64,000 nucleotides of DNA from Bimuria novae-zelandiae CBS 107.79 (taxonomy: Eukaryota; Ascomycota; Dothideomycetes; Pleosporales; Didymosphaeriaceae): NCBI GenBank assembly GCA_010015655.1, contig ML976657.1, positions 1,179,654 through 1,243,653 of the forward strand, given 5' to 3'. The stretch's first letter is position 1, and each line of letters opens with the position of its first letter. Both the position numbers and the translations under genes were made by a program. The notes below the pieces were generated by a model. The model was not told the DNA's origin and did not search any database. It saw only the letters and a list, made by a program, of their open reading frames with translations. This document shows, piece by piece, positions 11,481-22,426 of this stretch.

Positions 11481-11834
11481 TCGTAGCATCTCTCTTGTTG
11501 GTGGTAAGCCTCGCCGTACGCATCTTTCTATGTATAATATAAGCTCTTGCTCTTATTGCGGGTTAAGTAATAGCTAGCGTTCTGCCTGGGCTTTAGAGTT
11601 AACCTATTTCCCTTAGTGCCTCCGCGACAACGTCGTTTAATTAACACTAAATTTTTTCGCGACTTTATAGTATAAAAATTTATCTTTTAGTTTACGTGAT
11701 TTAATATCTTTAATCGCTTCTTAAATTAGATCTATATTGGTGGAGTTATGACGTGTTGAAGTTAGGGCGATAATATTGTTTTGGTGTTCGGGTGGCTCGA
11801 CCCGCGACGTGGCTCGACCCGCGCACGGGCACTG

Positions 11835-11863
11835 TATGACAAAAAAAACGAGCTTCTTCGTAG
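11835..11863. repeat. Right arm of the ancestral palindromic insertion site
   Basis: The inverse of 174-203: TATGAC, eight A, then CGAGCTTCTTCGTAG. The TA at 11835-11836 is the right target copy for the pogo-like element. From here the DNA becomes normal GC-balanced host sequence. Confidence 0.75.
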
Positions 11864-11973
11864 TACGCCACCCGCAGAGGCGTTAGCGCGGCAGCTCCTA
11901 GTCACGTCAACTGGTCTTTCTGCCCCTCCGAACTATCAAAGTCTCGACATGCTACTGTCTCGTCGCTATCAAC

Positions 11974-13296
11974 ATGGACGCCTTCTTGTCGCGGAAGAGG
12001 AAGCGGCCTGACGAGCCTCACTCGACCCAGCCAATCAGCCAGCCCGAGGAAAATGTAGAGGAAGAATCGACCGACTTCAAGCTTGCAACTTTAGTATCCC
12101 TGCACCCCGACATTGATCAAGGAACACTCTTAGAGGCACTTCTTGCTTCCGACGGTGTTGTGGGAAAGGCCTCGGAAGCCTTGTCAGCGACTCCCACCCT
12201 GAAAAAAAGATCTACCGCACCTAAAGTCGGATATCAAACCTCACTATCATCCTATCGCATTTCTTCGGCCGTGCCAGGTCTCGCAAAGAAACCTCTTGTC
12301 AAGAAGGGCAAGACGCTGTACTTATATGCTCCGGAAGACATTGAGGCTTATACGCCGTGCTCCATATTGCACAATTTTCTTCCCTCCGAGCAAGCCGATG
12401 CACTCACGTTGGAGCTGATCAAAGAAGCCCGCTCTTACAAGAGCGTTGAATTCAAGTTATTTGACCGCGTCGTCCAGAGCCCGCACACAGTCTGCTTCTA
12501 TGTCAACAGTCTAGCTGAAGCAGAAAAACAGAAGACAGAGTACATATACGATGGTCGAAAGATCGATGATGTGCGACAAAGCACTCCTGAGATGCTTCGA
12601 GCATGTCCACAAGTCGAGGAGGCTGTCAACCGCGAAATCCAACGTCGTATTCGCGACTTCAATCCGGATGGAAAGAAGTTGAAGCATCAAACACCCAAGC
12701 CGTGGAAGGCAAATACCGCTTTCGTCAACTGCTACGATGGACCCAAAGAGTGCGTCGGTTACCACGCTGACGAGCTCACCTATCTCGGACCTCGCGCAGT
12801 CATTGGAAGCTTGAGTCTGGGCGTCGCTCGTGAGTTTCGCGTCCGCAAGATACACGCCGAAGATGACCAGCACCGGAAAGAAAACGGTTCACTGGCAGAC
12901 GCTCAGGGCCAGATATCAATTCACCTACCACATAATTCCCTCCTAATCATGCATGCTGAAATGCAGGAAGAGTGGAAGCACTCCATTGCTCCAGCGCAGG
13001 CCATTGATCCGCATCCTCTTGCAAACAACAAGCGATTCAACATCACCTACAGATGTTATAAGGAGAATTTGCATCCCAAGTACACACCAAAGTGCAAATG
13101 TGGAATACCTACCGTGCTCCGATGTGTCATGAAACAGAAGGAGAACCGAGGGCGATACATGTGGATGTGTTATGCGAGCTATGTTCCGGGGCAAGACGGA
13201 TGCTCCTTCTTCCAGTGGGCGGAGTTCAACGACGACGGAGAACCACCCTGGGCAAAAGAACCTGATGGCAAGAGATCCAACTTGCAGCAAACCTGA
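11974..13296 (+). CDS. AlkB-family 2-oxoglutarate/Fe(II) dioxygenase with CUE and GRF zinc-finger domains
   Basis: A single-exon 440-residue protein. Residues ~33-72 look like a CUE ubiquitin-binding helix bundle. The jelly-roll dioxygenase core spans ~125-362. It has the iron-binding HxD as H264-A-D266, a distal His336 (EEWKHS), and the 2-oxoglutarate-binding arginines in NNKRFNITYR (354-360). A C-terminal GRF-type zinc finger uses Cys374/376, 384, 399 and 410. AlkB proteins oxidatively remove alkyl groups from nucleic-acid bases; the ALKBH2/3-like core plus GRF finger suggests DNA repair in the nucleus. The N-terminus MDAFLSRKRKRP combines a basic nuclear-type signal with a sequence reminiscent of the PCNA-binding start of ALKBH2. 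The ATG lies only 137 bp from the transposon stack. Confidence 0.9.
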   Translation: MDAFLSRKRKRPDEPHSTQPISQPEENVEEESTDFKLATLVSLHPDIDQGTLLEALLASDGVVGKASEALSATPTLKKRSTAPKVGYQTSLSSYRISSAVPGLAKKPLVKKGKTLYLYAPEDIEAYTPCSILHNFLPSEQADALTLELIKEARSYKSVEFKLFDRVVQSPHTVCFYVNSLAEAEKQKTEYIYDGRKIDDVRQSTPEMLRACPQVEEAVNREIQRRIRDFNPDGKKLKHQTPKPWKANTAFVNCYDGPKECVGYHADELTYLGPRAVIGSLSLGVAREFRVRKIHAEDDQHRKENGSLADAQGQISIHLPHNSLLIMHAEMQEEWKHSIAPAQAIDPHPLANNKRFNITYRCYKENLHPKYTPKCKCGIPTVLRCVMKQKENRGRYMWMCYASYVPGQDGCSFFQWAEFNDDGEPPWAKEPDGKRSNLQQT

Positions 13297-14441
13297 CGCC
13301 TCCACGCAAGGACAAGGGGGAATCGTTCAAACCCAGATCTGGGAAATATTTACTGGAAGGTATGGGTCCAAAATAACGGATGCGACCCATCCGAATGCAC
13401 AAGCTGCTAAGCGAGCAATGGTCGGCTGCGAACCGACTCCACACTGCTGTCACATATGCATGCACCCGAGATGGCGATATGGGGTTGATGGTGTTGAGGG
13501 GCAACCGCCACCTTATTGCGCCATCTGCAGTGCCACAAGGGTTGCAATGCACTGATGCTTGAAGAACGGACGAACAATAGTCTAGGCTAAGAATAAACTC
13601 GGATGACAAGTCAGTAGCCGTGACTAATCGTTGTCAAGCATCTGGCTCCGAGTACGACGCGCGAAATATCGAGTGTGTACTGTGTTGGGTATGGCGCGCG
13701 AGGTGGGTTTATCGATATCGCGTGAGACGTTCCTCGGTGTAGAACATTCACCAGCAGCCCGCGAACGAACGAACACCGAGAAAACAGCCTGCGGGGTGAC
13801 GATAGCCAATTCACATTTTGCCTATATTCTGGAAATTCGATCGATTGTGCCTGGATGAATGGCACGTTCTCTAACGTTCGCATTCCTTGATTCCTTGCCT
13901 AGCGTCATTGTCCAAAGTCCGGGGCCTGAGCTTCAACGGCCAATGCAATCCCTGCTACTTTGCCGCCAAAATCGCCGTTGAGTGATCACTGCCAATAACG
14001 GCAGCCACATGACGTGGGTCTATCAACTTGCCTCGCACGGCTCACGAACAGGGACAGGCAGATGGGGAGACAATGGATCCTGAAGGGAGCGCCGCGTAAC
14101 GAAGGGGCTACAGAACATATTCTCAATCTCATCGTCCCACGAAATCTGCCACTGTCAACTCCTCGCTCAGCTGGGGTCGATTCTGTGATCTTCTTTGCTG
14201 TGTCTGCTCAGCCTTCGCTAGTGTCTGTTTACAGCGCATACCCGCTCTTGTTTTACATTTTCTGGTGCAGTCGGAACAGTTTGCCACACCCCTGTTCATA
14301 TACGCACGCCGTTAATCCGCCTCAATTCGGTATCTGACACCCGAAGCTGGTTTTCAACTTCACGTCATTTATACAAGGGCGCCTCGCGCTCCTAACATCC
14401 GACGAGCGACCTCAGCGGCGCGCGATATTTCGGACACCGCA
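13297..14441. other. Intergenic region
   Basis: No supported gene. Short open frames on both strands show no recognisable domain or codon pattern. It holds the 3' end of the dioxygenase gene and the promoter of the Kelch gene. Confidence 0.6.
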
Positions 14442-17072
14442 ATGGAATCAACCCACGCCCGACTAGCCTTCGAGGCGCCTGCCCGCCGGAAATCAGTGTT
14501 TATGGAAGTTGGACTGATGGACGAAGAGGATATGCAGAGGCAACGCAGCCCAGCGCCAAATATACTGAAGCCCACGAAATCGACACATACACGGCCAACG
14601 AAGACGGTACGCTTTCGAAGCAAAAACGATGTTTTCGAGGAGCAAGACGCAAGTGCGCATCACAACGAAGACGATGAGTGGGAAACCGATACCGACCTAG
14701 AAGACGACGCATCATTCCCTCGGATACAATCTCGGCAAAGCACATTGTCGCACAAGGTCTATCGACTGGGAATGTTGGCGGTTGCTCTGGCTTTAATGCT
14801 GCCTATTCTGCAGATCAGTTCAACAGCATCCATTGGTGTGTGTGGAGGGGTCATTCCGCGGACTTCAATCGAACCTACAGTCTCGCGACTAGACAGGAGA
14901 CAAGATTCAACACAAGTGTGCAGGCGCTGGGCAGGTCAATGTAGGTCTTTGCAAAAACCAGACTAGACCAAGTGAACCGAACTAATGCGCGCAGCCGCCG
15001 TGGTGAATGGAACCCTGTACATGTACGGATTCCGCACTAGCAATGATTCGCAGCAACAAAGCAACACATGGAGTAAGTCTGTTTCAGTGGTCAACGACGA
15101 CCACATCGCTAATAAAGTACATAGCCAACGACTTTCTATCCCTTGACCTGACCAAATCATGGCAAATATCCAACCCCTCGCTTACGAGCCTTTCGCAACC
15201 CTCCGGTCCACCAGCTATTTCGCTGGGATACCTCTGGAACTCGCACACATCGCTCTGGCTTTATGGCGGCGAGTTCTCCGAAGACCCGGAAGCGAAGCCA
15301 TCAGCGAATTCCATCTGGGAATACAAGATTGCGGACAAGGAATGGGTGGAGCACAAAGACCCCAAGGGTTCTGGCGGAGACAATGCCGAACCAGCTGGAC
15401 AATCGATTCAAAGGGCAGCTGAGGGTTCGGGCTTCAGCGTACCGAATTTGGGTCGGGGATGGTACTTTGGTGGGCATCAGGATTTCCTCACCACAGAAGG
15501 CTGGAGCAACCAAGTCGAACGAATCTACCTCAAGTCACTTCTCGAATTCACCATGCCGGGCTACTCCAATGAAGCAGTGGATGACCTGAAAGACGGCAAA
15601 ACAGCTGGTGAGGACGGCGTATTCCGTAACATCACCGAAGGCGGCCTCCAGAACTCAGGTTCTTTCCCCGAACGTGCGGATGGTGTTATAGTATATGTCC
15701 CTGGTTTTGGTGCGGAAGGAACCTTGATTGGCGTCACCGGCGGAGACAACGACACATTCGTATGTGAAGTCTTCAGATTGAGAATATGCAAATGCTGACA
15801 GCAAGCAGGCACAGATGAACGTTATCGATGTGTACGACATCGCAAACTCGACTTGGTACAAGCAAAGCACTTCTGGAAAGACACCCAAGTATCGTGTCAA
15901 CCCATGTGCTGTGGTCGCGGCAGCTGCTGAGTAAGCCTGTTTCTCTTTCCCCTTGTCAATGTTAGCTTACAATCTGTAGTGGTTCTTCATACAACATGTA
16001 CATGTTCGGTGGTCAGAGCCTGCAGCCCGCTGGCGACCAGGAACAGTACGACGACATGTGGATCCTTTCAATCCCATCGTTCACCTGGATTGAAGTCGAC
16101 CAAGACACATCGAAGTCATCGATCCCTCCCGCCCGCGCTGGCCACTCGTGTCATATTTGGGACTCCCAGATGATTGTTGTAGGTGGCTACGTCGGTAAAG
16201 AACTCGGCTGCGATTCTCCTGGCATCTACGCGTTCAACACATCCAGTTTGGCATGGAGCGACCAATTTACCGCGCTCACCGGTGACAGAGCCACCAAAGC
16301 GTTTGACGGCAAGCAAGAGGACGACGGGAACCCACTAGCCCAGCAGGCCAACCAGCGCGGCTTCGATCATAAGGCCGGTCTGGAGGGCAGCTACGGGTAC
16401 AAGGTTCCTGCTAAGGTCCAAGAAGTCATCGGCGGTAAGGAGACTGGAGGCGCGACCTTGACCGCGCCCGTGCAGACGCCCACCGAGGGTCCCTTCAAAT
16501 CGGGCACGCCTCAGACCTATACCGTAACTGGCCCAGATGGTGCTATCATCACGCAGACCGTATCTTCAGCGAACGGTAACAACAACGGCGATTCGAATGC
16601 CAATCGGATCGGCGCCATCGTAGGTGGCGTACTGGCTGGTGTCTTCTTTCTTGTCGCCGCGTACTTTGCCTTCTGCGCCTGGATCTACCGCAAACAAGTC
16701 CGCATCTGGAAGGAGCACGCTGCCATGGTCACCGCACGCTCCAACGCCGAGAAGAACGGCGGTGCGGGTGCTGGCCTCATGAGCAGCCACATCGCGTCGT
16801 CGGGCAAGAACTCGACGGAGAGGGCGCAGCGCGAGGGGTTGTACACGAGTGGGAGTGGCACAGCAAGTGCGATTAGAACGAGCAATGAGAGGACAGGCAC
16901 AAGCTACACGGGTGCGGCCGGAGTGGGTGGCGGCGTGGATGCGTTAGGCCGAAGGAACAGTGACGCGAGTTCGGTGGATGACCTGTTGGAAGGACAGGAA
17001 CCCGCGTTCTGGGGAACGAGGGGTGTGTTGTTGAATCCGAGAAGGAGTTTGAGAGTCATAAACAGAGACTGA
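14442..17072 (+). CDS. Kelch-repeat membrane protein (five exons)
   Basis: Exons 14442-14940, 14995-15072, 15125-15759, 15809-15930 and 15980-17072 join in phase with GT...AG introns, giving about 808 residues. A polar N-terminal tail (1-105) leads to a hydrophobic segment (~109-127). Kelch-type blades follow, with motifs such as NGTLYMYG, SLWLYGGEF, RGWYFGG and YNMYMFGGQ. A low-complexity stalk then precedes a single transmembrane helix (IGAIVGGVLAGVFFLVAAYF) and a basic, Ser/Gly-rich cytoplasmic tail. The layout suggests a beta-propeller held outside the cytosol and anchored by the C-terminal helix. The first hydrophobic stretch may be a signal-anchor, or the true start may lie at its internal Met. 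Partners are unknown. Confidence 0.85.
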
Positions 17073-17998
17073 TCTTTGCGCTTCTGCGGACTAAGTCGGA
17101 CGATTTGCTTTTCCGTATATGGGTTTTACATGTTCTATTCCCCCTTGTCTTTGTAGGGCGCTTCAGAATAACAAGCAACGATAGCGGAATGGTAATGATA
17201 ATAATGTAATTCAGGCCAGATTCACGAATGTCTGTAGCGGATGATCGCTTTCCTTGAATTCGGTCTCAATTTGTTTACGCCAGCTGGACTCGCAATATCA
17301 GACAGGCACAGCAAGCAAGAGGTTAGTTATGCGCTCTAGTACATGCGTAGTCTGCGCGTGTACATAATATAATCACTTTGAAAGAGGGGCTTGCGCGGAT
17401 ATAACCGCATTTCCATAGCCCTGAATCAAGACAGAACCGACAGCCTGAACAAGCATCTCGGAAGTCGGTGCCGGATTCCACGCCAGCTAAGGCAGGCGCC
17501 AAGTTACAAGACCGCTACTGCCGAGTCAACACCACAACTCCACTTGAAAACGACTCACTTTTCATTGGAACGGCTTACCCAACTTTGTTCTTCCCACACT
17601 CCTATCTTGGCGACGAGGCGCATGGTTCCTCCATTCTTGGCAACGACGAGCGAGCGGCGGAAGCCAAGGAGAGGCCAACCCTCCGCCCAGATGAGACGCT
17701 CATGGCGCGGTTCCACTATGACGTTTCTGTCTGTGTCTTCTGCGAGAGGAGGATTCCAACGCGGCTCAAGAGGAGGGCGTCCATGTGCGCGAGACGCACT
17801 ATTACATATGCCAACGTCTGGGGGAGAAACATGGAGTCTTAGCCCTGCGATCGGGCGCCCCGTGGATAGGAAAAATGGAAAGACATGGAGACGTATAAAG
17901 CGGGCTCCAGTGTTTTTCCCCCGGGGAACACATGCACCTGCTGTTTGTTGCTTGTTGCTTGAGTCCGTGGTCCGACCTCTGCTTGCACATCTGCCACT
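17073..17998. other. Intergenic region
   Basis: No supported gene. A 271-residue open frame on the minus strand (17555-18370) overlaps the first exon of the sugar porter and has no recognisable features. The stretch probably carries the Kelch 3' UTR and the transporter promoter. Confidence 0.6.
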
Positions 17999-20055
17999 AT
18001 GCCGCCCCTGAAGCCAGACATCGAGGCTACCGATCCTGATGTTTCGGGTGACAGTAGTAAACACTCGCTGAACGAAACTCGGTTCACTGAGGATGCTACG
18101 CGGTGTGCTTCCGCCGCCAGTGTGACTCGAAAGGCGTCCGTTGCAGCTCGCCTTCGGAATCCGCTTGCTGGCATGACTGAGCAAGAGATCATCTACGATG
18201 TCGATGCTTGGGTCGACGAGAAAGGTCTTACGGAGTACCGAACGGAGTTTCAGAAGGGTGCACTCATTGCAAGAGTTGGGCAACGCGACGATGGGTTCGA
18301 GTATGTTAATCAGCTGAGCGAGGAAGAGAAGGGCCTGTTGAGACACGAAATCACGCATCGTTGGGACCACCCGTTCATGTTGTATTTCTTGGTCGTGCTA
18401 TGTGCTGGGTCTGCGATTGTCCAGGGTATGGATCAAACTGCGGTGAACGGCGCACAAGTGAGTCCACGTCATCGTCTGCTCGTCCGACCTACTGATCTGG
18501 TGTTCAGCTCTTCTACTTTGACGAGTTCAATATCACGAATGAATGGCAACAGGGCCTCCTCAATGGCGCCCCATATTTGTGTAGTGCACTCATTGGCTGC
18601 TGGACCAACGTACCTTTGAATAAACTATTCGGACGTCGCGGCACGATTTTCATCTCGTGCTTTATCTCGTTCGCCACTGGATTTTGGATGGCCGTTGCCG
18701 ATTCCTGGTACAACCTTCTCATTGCTCGATTCGCGCTCGGTTTCGCTGTCGGTGCTAAATCTTCCACTACTCCTGTGTATGCGGCAGAATGTGCTCCAAA
18801 GACCATCCGTGGCGCCCTCACGATGATGTGGCAAATGTGGACCGCATTCGGAATCATGCTCGGTTTTGTCGTGAGCTTGGCCTTCGAGAATATCGATTTC
18901 TTGGGCGAGTACAGTCAGTGGAGGTGGATGCTGGCTTCGACAAGTATTCCGCCGTTCCTTGTCATGATCCAGGTTTATTTCTGCCCTGAGTCGCCTAGAT
19001 GGTGAGTACTTCCGTCATCAACTACGCATACGCGTGCCGATCTAACCATGCACAGGTACATGGAGAAGGGCAAATACAACAAAGCCTTCGACGCCCTTTG
19101 TCGCCTGAGAAAGCACAAGATACAGGCTGCACGCGACATGTACTACGCTTACAAGTTGCTCGAAGTTGAGCAGGCCGAACGTGAGAGCAAGAACCTGTTC
19201 AAGGAATTCTTCCTCATCAAGCGGAACCGTCGCGCCGCGCAGTCTTCCTTCTTTGTCATGTTTATGCAACAATTCTGCGGTGTAAACGTTATCGCCTACT
19301 ACAGTAAGTCCATCTCGTCGCGGCTGGGATGAGAAACAAAAACCCTGACATGAAAAGGCTCCACTATCTTCGAGCAAGCCGGCTTCGACCGCAGCAAAGC
19401 CCTCCTCGTCTCCTTCGGCACCGGTGTCACGAACTGGCTCTTCGCCATCCCCGCCATCTACACAATCGACACCTTCGGGCGTCGCAATCTCCTCCTCACG
19501 ACCTTCCCCCTCATGAGCATCTGCCTCCTGTGGTGCGGCATGAGTTTCTTCCTCCCGACAAATGCGGACGGCGAGCCCACACAAGGCCGGCTCGCCAGCG
19601 TCGCCGCCGCCATCTTCACCTTCATGGCCGTCTATTCCCCGGGCGAAGGCCCCGTCCCCTTCACCTACAGCGCAGAAGCGTTCCCGCTGTACATCCGCGA
19701 CGTAGGCATGTCCTTCGCGACAGCCACCTGCTGGGGCTTCAACTTCATTCTCTCGTTGACGTGGCCGCCGCTCGTGCGCGCCTTCACACCCCAGGGCGCG
19801 TTTGGCTGGTACGCGGCGTGGAACTTTTTCGGTTGGGTGTACTGCTACTTTTTCCTGCCTGAGACGAAGAATCTCACGCTTGAGGAGCTGGATAGCGTGT
19901 TTAACGTGGGCAATAGGGAGTTTGCGAAGTATTATGCGGAGAAGCTGCCGTGGTATATGCAGACGAAGGTTTTGAGGAGGGATTTGCCGCCTATGGAGCC
20001 GTTGTATCAGATTGAGGATGAGTCGGCGATGTTTGAGGAGAGGGAGAAGGCGTAA
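17999..20055 (+). CDS. MFS sugar porter-family transporter (four exons)
   Basis: Exons 17999-18457, 18508-19001, 19056-19303 and 19358-20055 give about 632 residues. A long cytoplasmic N-terminal tail (~1-130) precedes the helices. Sugar-porter signatures are present: GRRGT after helix 2, PESPRW after helix 6, FGRRNL after helix 8, and PETKNLTLEELD after helix 12. A helix-10 region reads GEGPVPFTYSAEAFP. These place it in the Sugar_tr branch of the major facilitator superfamily, driving proton-coupled uptake of a sugar, polyol or related organic compound at the plasma membrane. The exact substrate cannot be read. The extended N-terminus resembles fungal subfamilies of unknown substrate. Each splice joins codons cleanly. 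Confidence 0.92.
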
Positions 20056-20261
20056 TGGCGAGTGGGAAGAGACGCAGGACGGGCGAGGGCTGTTGGGCTT
20101 TTGGCATGAGAGGTCGCGCAAGACGGCTAGAGATGATATACTTTATATACCCACTTTCTAATTTCATCGACTGTGAATCGTGTCTCGTACTAGCTTCTTG
20201 CTCGTTCTATCCTCGCTGGCTCTTCGCAGATCTGACCTTCCACCTAAACGCGTATGTCAAG

Positions 20262-20313
20262 CTTTTCTTTTATAATTACTAACGACCTAAACAGATCATG
20301 CGACATACAGCAA
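20262..20313. repeat. Dispersed repeat, copy 1
   Basis: About 52 bp with the core ACTAACGACC..AACAGA.CATGCGACA.ACAGCAA. The partner is at 42614-42665. Most differences are C in the other copy versus T here, which fits RIP of this copy. The parent element is not identified. Confidence 0.6.
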
Positions 20314-22266
20314 TTATAGAAAACCCCACATTATACAAAAAGATAACGAGTAAGCTCTAAGTAAGGTTCGAACCCAGTACTTTTACCGCGCAAAATGTTA
20401 CAAAAAGTAGCAAAACTAAAAGCCACTTCGAGGTGCTGGCCCAAAGAACAGAGTTTTTGTTTGGTTTTGACGGTAATTAGTTGAGCTCAGTAATATATAT
20501 GCATACGTAAAAAGATACCTTGTGAAGTTAAGAAGTGGGTGGGGGCCGTATGTTTGGGTGAGCGAGGTGAGTGAGAGACCTGTGCTAAGGAGGTACCTGA
20601 ATTACTAACTTCCGCATACTGTAATTCTGCGTGCGGATTTGGCCCTGAGTCTCTTTGAAATGCGTGGGTTGTAGGCTACTGTCGGTGCAATGTTGCCGCT
20701 CTCGTCACGCTTCAAACCGGTACTGTTTGGTTCCTGGGCCAATATCCAGCCGTAAAGTCATCTTCTTGGAGATTATGAAGAAGATCAACCGCACAAAGCG
20801 ACGCAAGTTCGATTTGGTTGCCTGATTTGGGGACAGATCTGTACGATTTCGAATCGATTGCCTCAGTATTGAGTTCTCCAAGAGTCATCCGGTCCGTGGC
20901 GTAGTCGGTGAGTGCCGCTTGAACGGGATCGAAAGAAACCACCCGCGCAAGGCAGTGTCAAGCCCAGCCCAGTTGCCTTATGAGTATGGTAGCTGAACAT
21001 AGAACCTCAGACTTCTATTTCTAGTAACGTAACTTCCGAAGATGCCCAGACAATCTCATTGCCAGCACCGCCCGTGTTTCACACGACTGGTAGACCAAAC
21101 AGATTCGGTGAAGCATCAAGTCCGGTGCACTGTGCCGCCTGCAGCTGTGACATAAATCGCAGCGGCAAACATTTAGCCAGGCATAAGACTCTGAATCTGT
21201 CTACCCAGACTGTGCCACGAGAATTTTGCTGCCACAGGCTTTGAAACTGACTCGCCAACTCTATACCGAATGCTCTGTGTCACCGATCAACCCCACAGAG
21301 ACTGCGCTACTGGAATTATGCTACAAAGATAGTACTGCAGTGGCTTGACTGGTAGCTATTCACTGCCCAGTGAGTGCCACGAGTGTCTATATTTGAGCTT
21401 TGGTCACGAATACGGAGCGTAGCATAGACTCCGCTCCTCAGTGGCACAGCCAACTGGCCGTCCGTCAGCAGCAGATGGCGGTCCGGTAATACGATCTTAA
21501 AACTCCACAAGATGTATGGGTGACACTTGGGTGTGATAGGATGAGCAGAGATGGTCAAAGCGGATATTATGCCCCGTGCCGCTCCATGCAGACCCGCAAT
21601 GATCGTGTAATTAGTGAATTTAAGCTCATCAAATTCGGAAACCACATGAGCAGCAAGACCATGGCTACTAAAAACGATTCTTGAGGATTTCCAAAGTCTG
21701 ATATGATAACTCCCAGAGACGGGTATAACTTACCTATGGTACACAGAGCCGCAATAAGCATCCATGAATCTGCCCAGCACAAGCAGGTCACTGAGCGCAT
21801 TACCAGTGCCTCATCTGTTTGACCTGTGATTTCCTGTGAAAAAGGCACGTATGTGGACGAACTAACTCTTTCAAGAAAGGGTGAACTACCGTCGCATCCT
21901 AGAAATAAGGGTTCCACCGCCCATGCCACGACCTAGAAATCAAGCCCGTCGATCATCACCTCTACTGCACTGCCAGCGGGCGTAGACAATGATATCATAA
22001 AATCTGAAGAACGGCCACTCCATGCAGATCCACAATGGCCAAAGCGTATGTGACTGAATCAAGTCGAATCGGGGTCAACCTTTCAGCGCTTAGGCTTACG
22101 GGCTTCATGGACGCTTGTTGCGACTTTCATCTCCATTTTACCCAATTCGTTAGCTGCATGAAGACACCCCCAGTGCATTTACGTGCCGTACGTATGTGGA
22201 ACAAACCAACTCTAGAGTTCAACAAATGGAAATATTACCTTAGATTGACTAGATACAACGACCGCG

Positions 22267-22278
22267 GCGATATATAAG
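22267..22278 (+). promoter_or_regulatory. TATA-like element of the small secreted protein gene
   Basis: GATATATAAG lies about 155 bp before the ATG at 22427. A pyrimidine- and CA-rich leader typical of fungal 5' UTRs follows. Confidence 0.5.
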
Positions 22279-22426
22279 AAGGCCGAGAGGACTGTCAGAA
22301 TGATCATCGCAGAATTGCAATTCTTCCAATACAGTCTATCACCACATCGACTTACTCTAAGCTCTTCAACCCAACCTTCAACTCAACTATCGACTTCACG
22401 AGCGATATTAACACCTCCACCTCAAC

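Larger units (their letters stand above)
1826..11834 (-). mobile_element. Fot1/pogo-like DNA transposon split by a retrotransposon
   Basis: Terminal inverted repeats of about 45 bp begin CAGTGCCCGTGCGCGGGTC at 1826 and mirror at 11834, differing by one indel. Each TIR holds two direct copies of GCGGGTCGAGCCAC-like sequence. TA flanks both ends (1824-1825 and 11835-11836). After removing the 2418-10066 chromovirus and one CTAGT copy, the element would be about 2.36 kb, a reasonable size for a fungal pogo-class element. Its minus-strand transposase survives as fragments between 10544 and 11480. Most of the left half is AT-rich debris plus a MITE. The family call rests on the transposase motifs and the TA duplication. 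Confidence 0.82.
20056..22426. other. Gene-poor intergenic region
   Basis: No well-supported gene. Short minus-strand frames at 20712-20942 and 21567-21929 have no recognisable domain. A segment at 20262-20313 matches one at 42614-42665 (a dispersed repeat). A GGTTCGAACC box near 20370 resembles a tRNA B-box, but no tRNA folds around it. A TATATA element near 22269 precedes the small secreted protein. Confidence 0.55.

Noticed and set aside
17555..18370. A 271-codon minus-strand open frame.
   Set aside because: Overlaps the first exon of the transporter and shows no family features.
19042..20121. A 359-codon open frame on the minus strand.
   Set aside because: It lies antisense to well-supported exons of the sugar porter; its composition is that of a GC-rich shadow frame with no domain.
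20330..20440. A tRNA gene or SINE suggested by GGTTCGAACC.
   Set aside because: No matching acceptor or D-arm can be folded on either strand. At best it is a decayed tRNA-derived repeat.
20712..21929. Small minus-strand open frames at 20712-20942 and 21567-21929.
   Set aside because: No recognisable domain, no promoter or splice support; lengths are near what chance gives.
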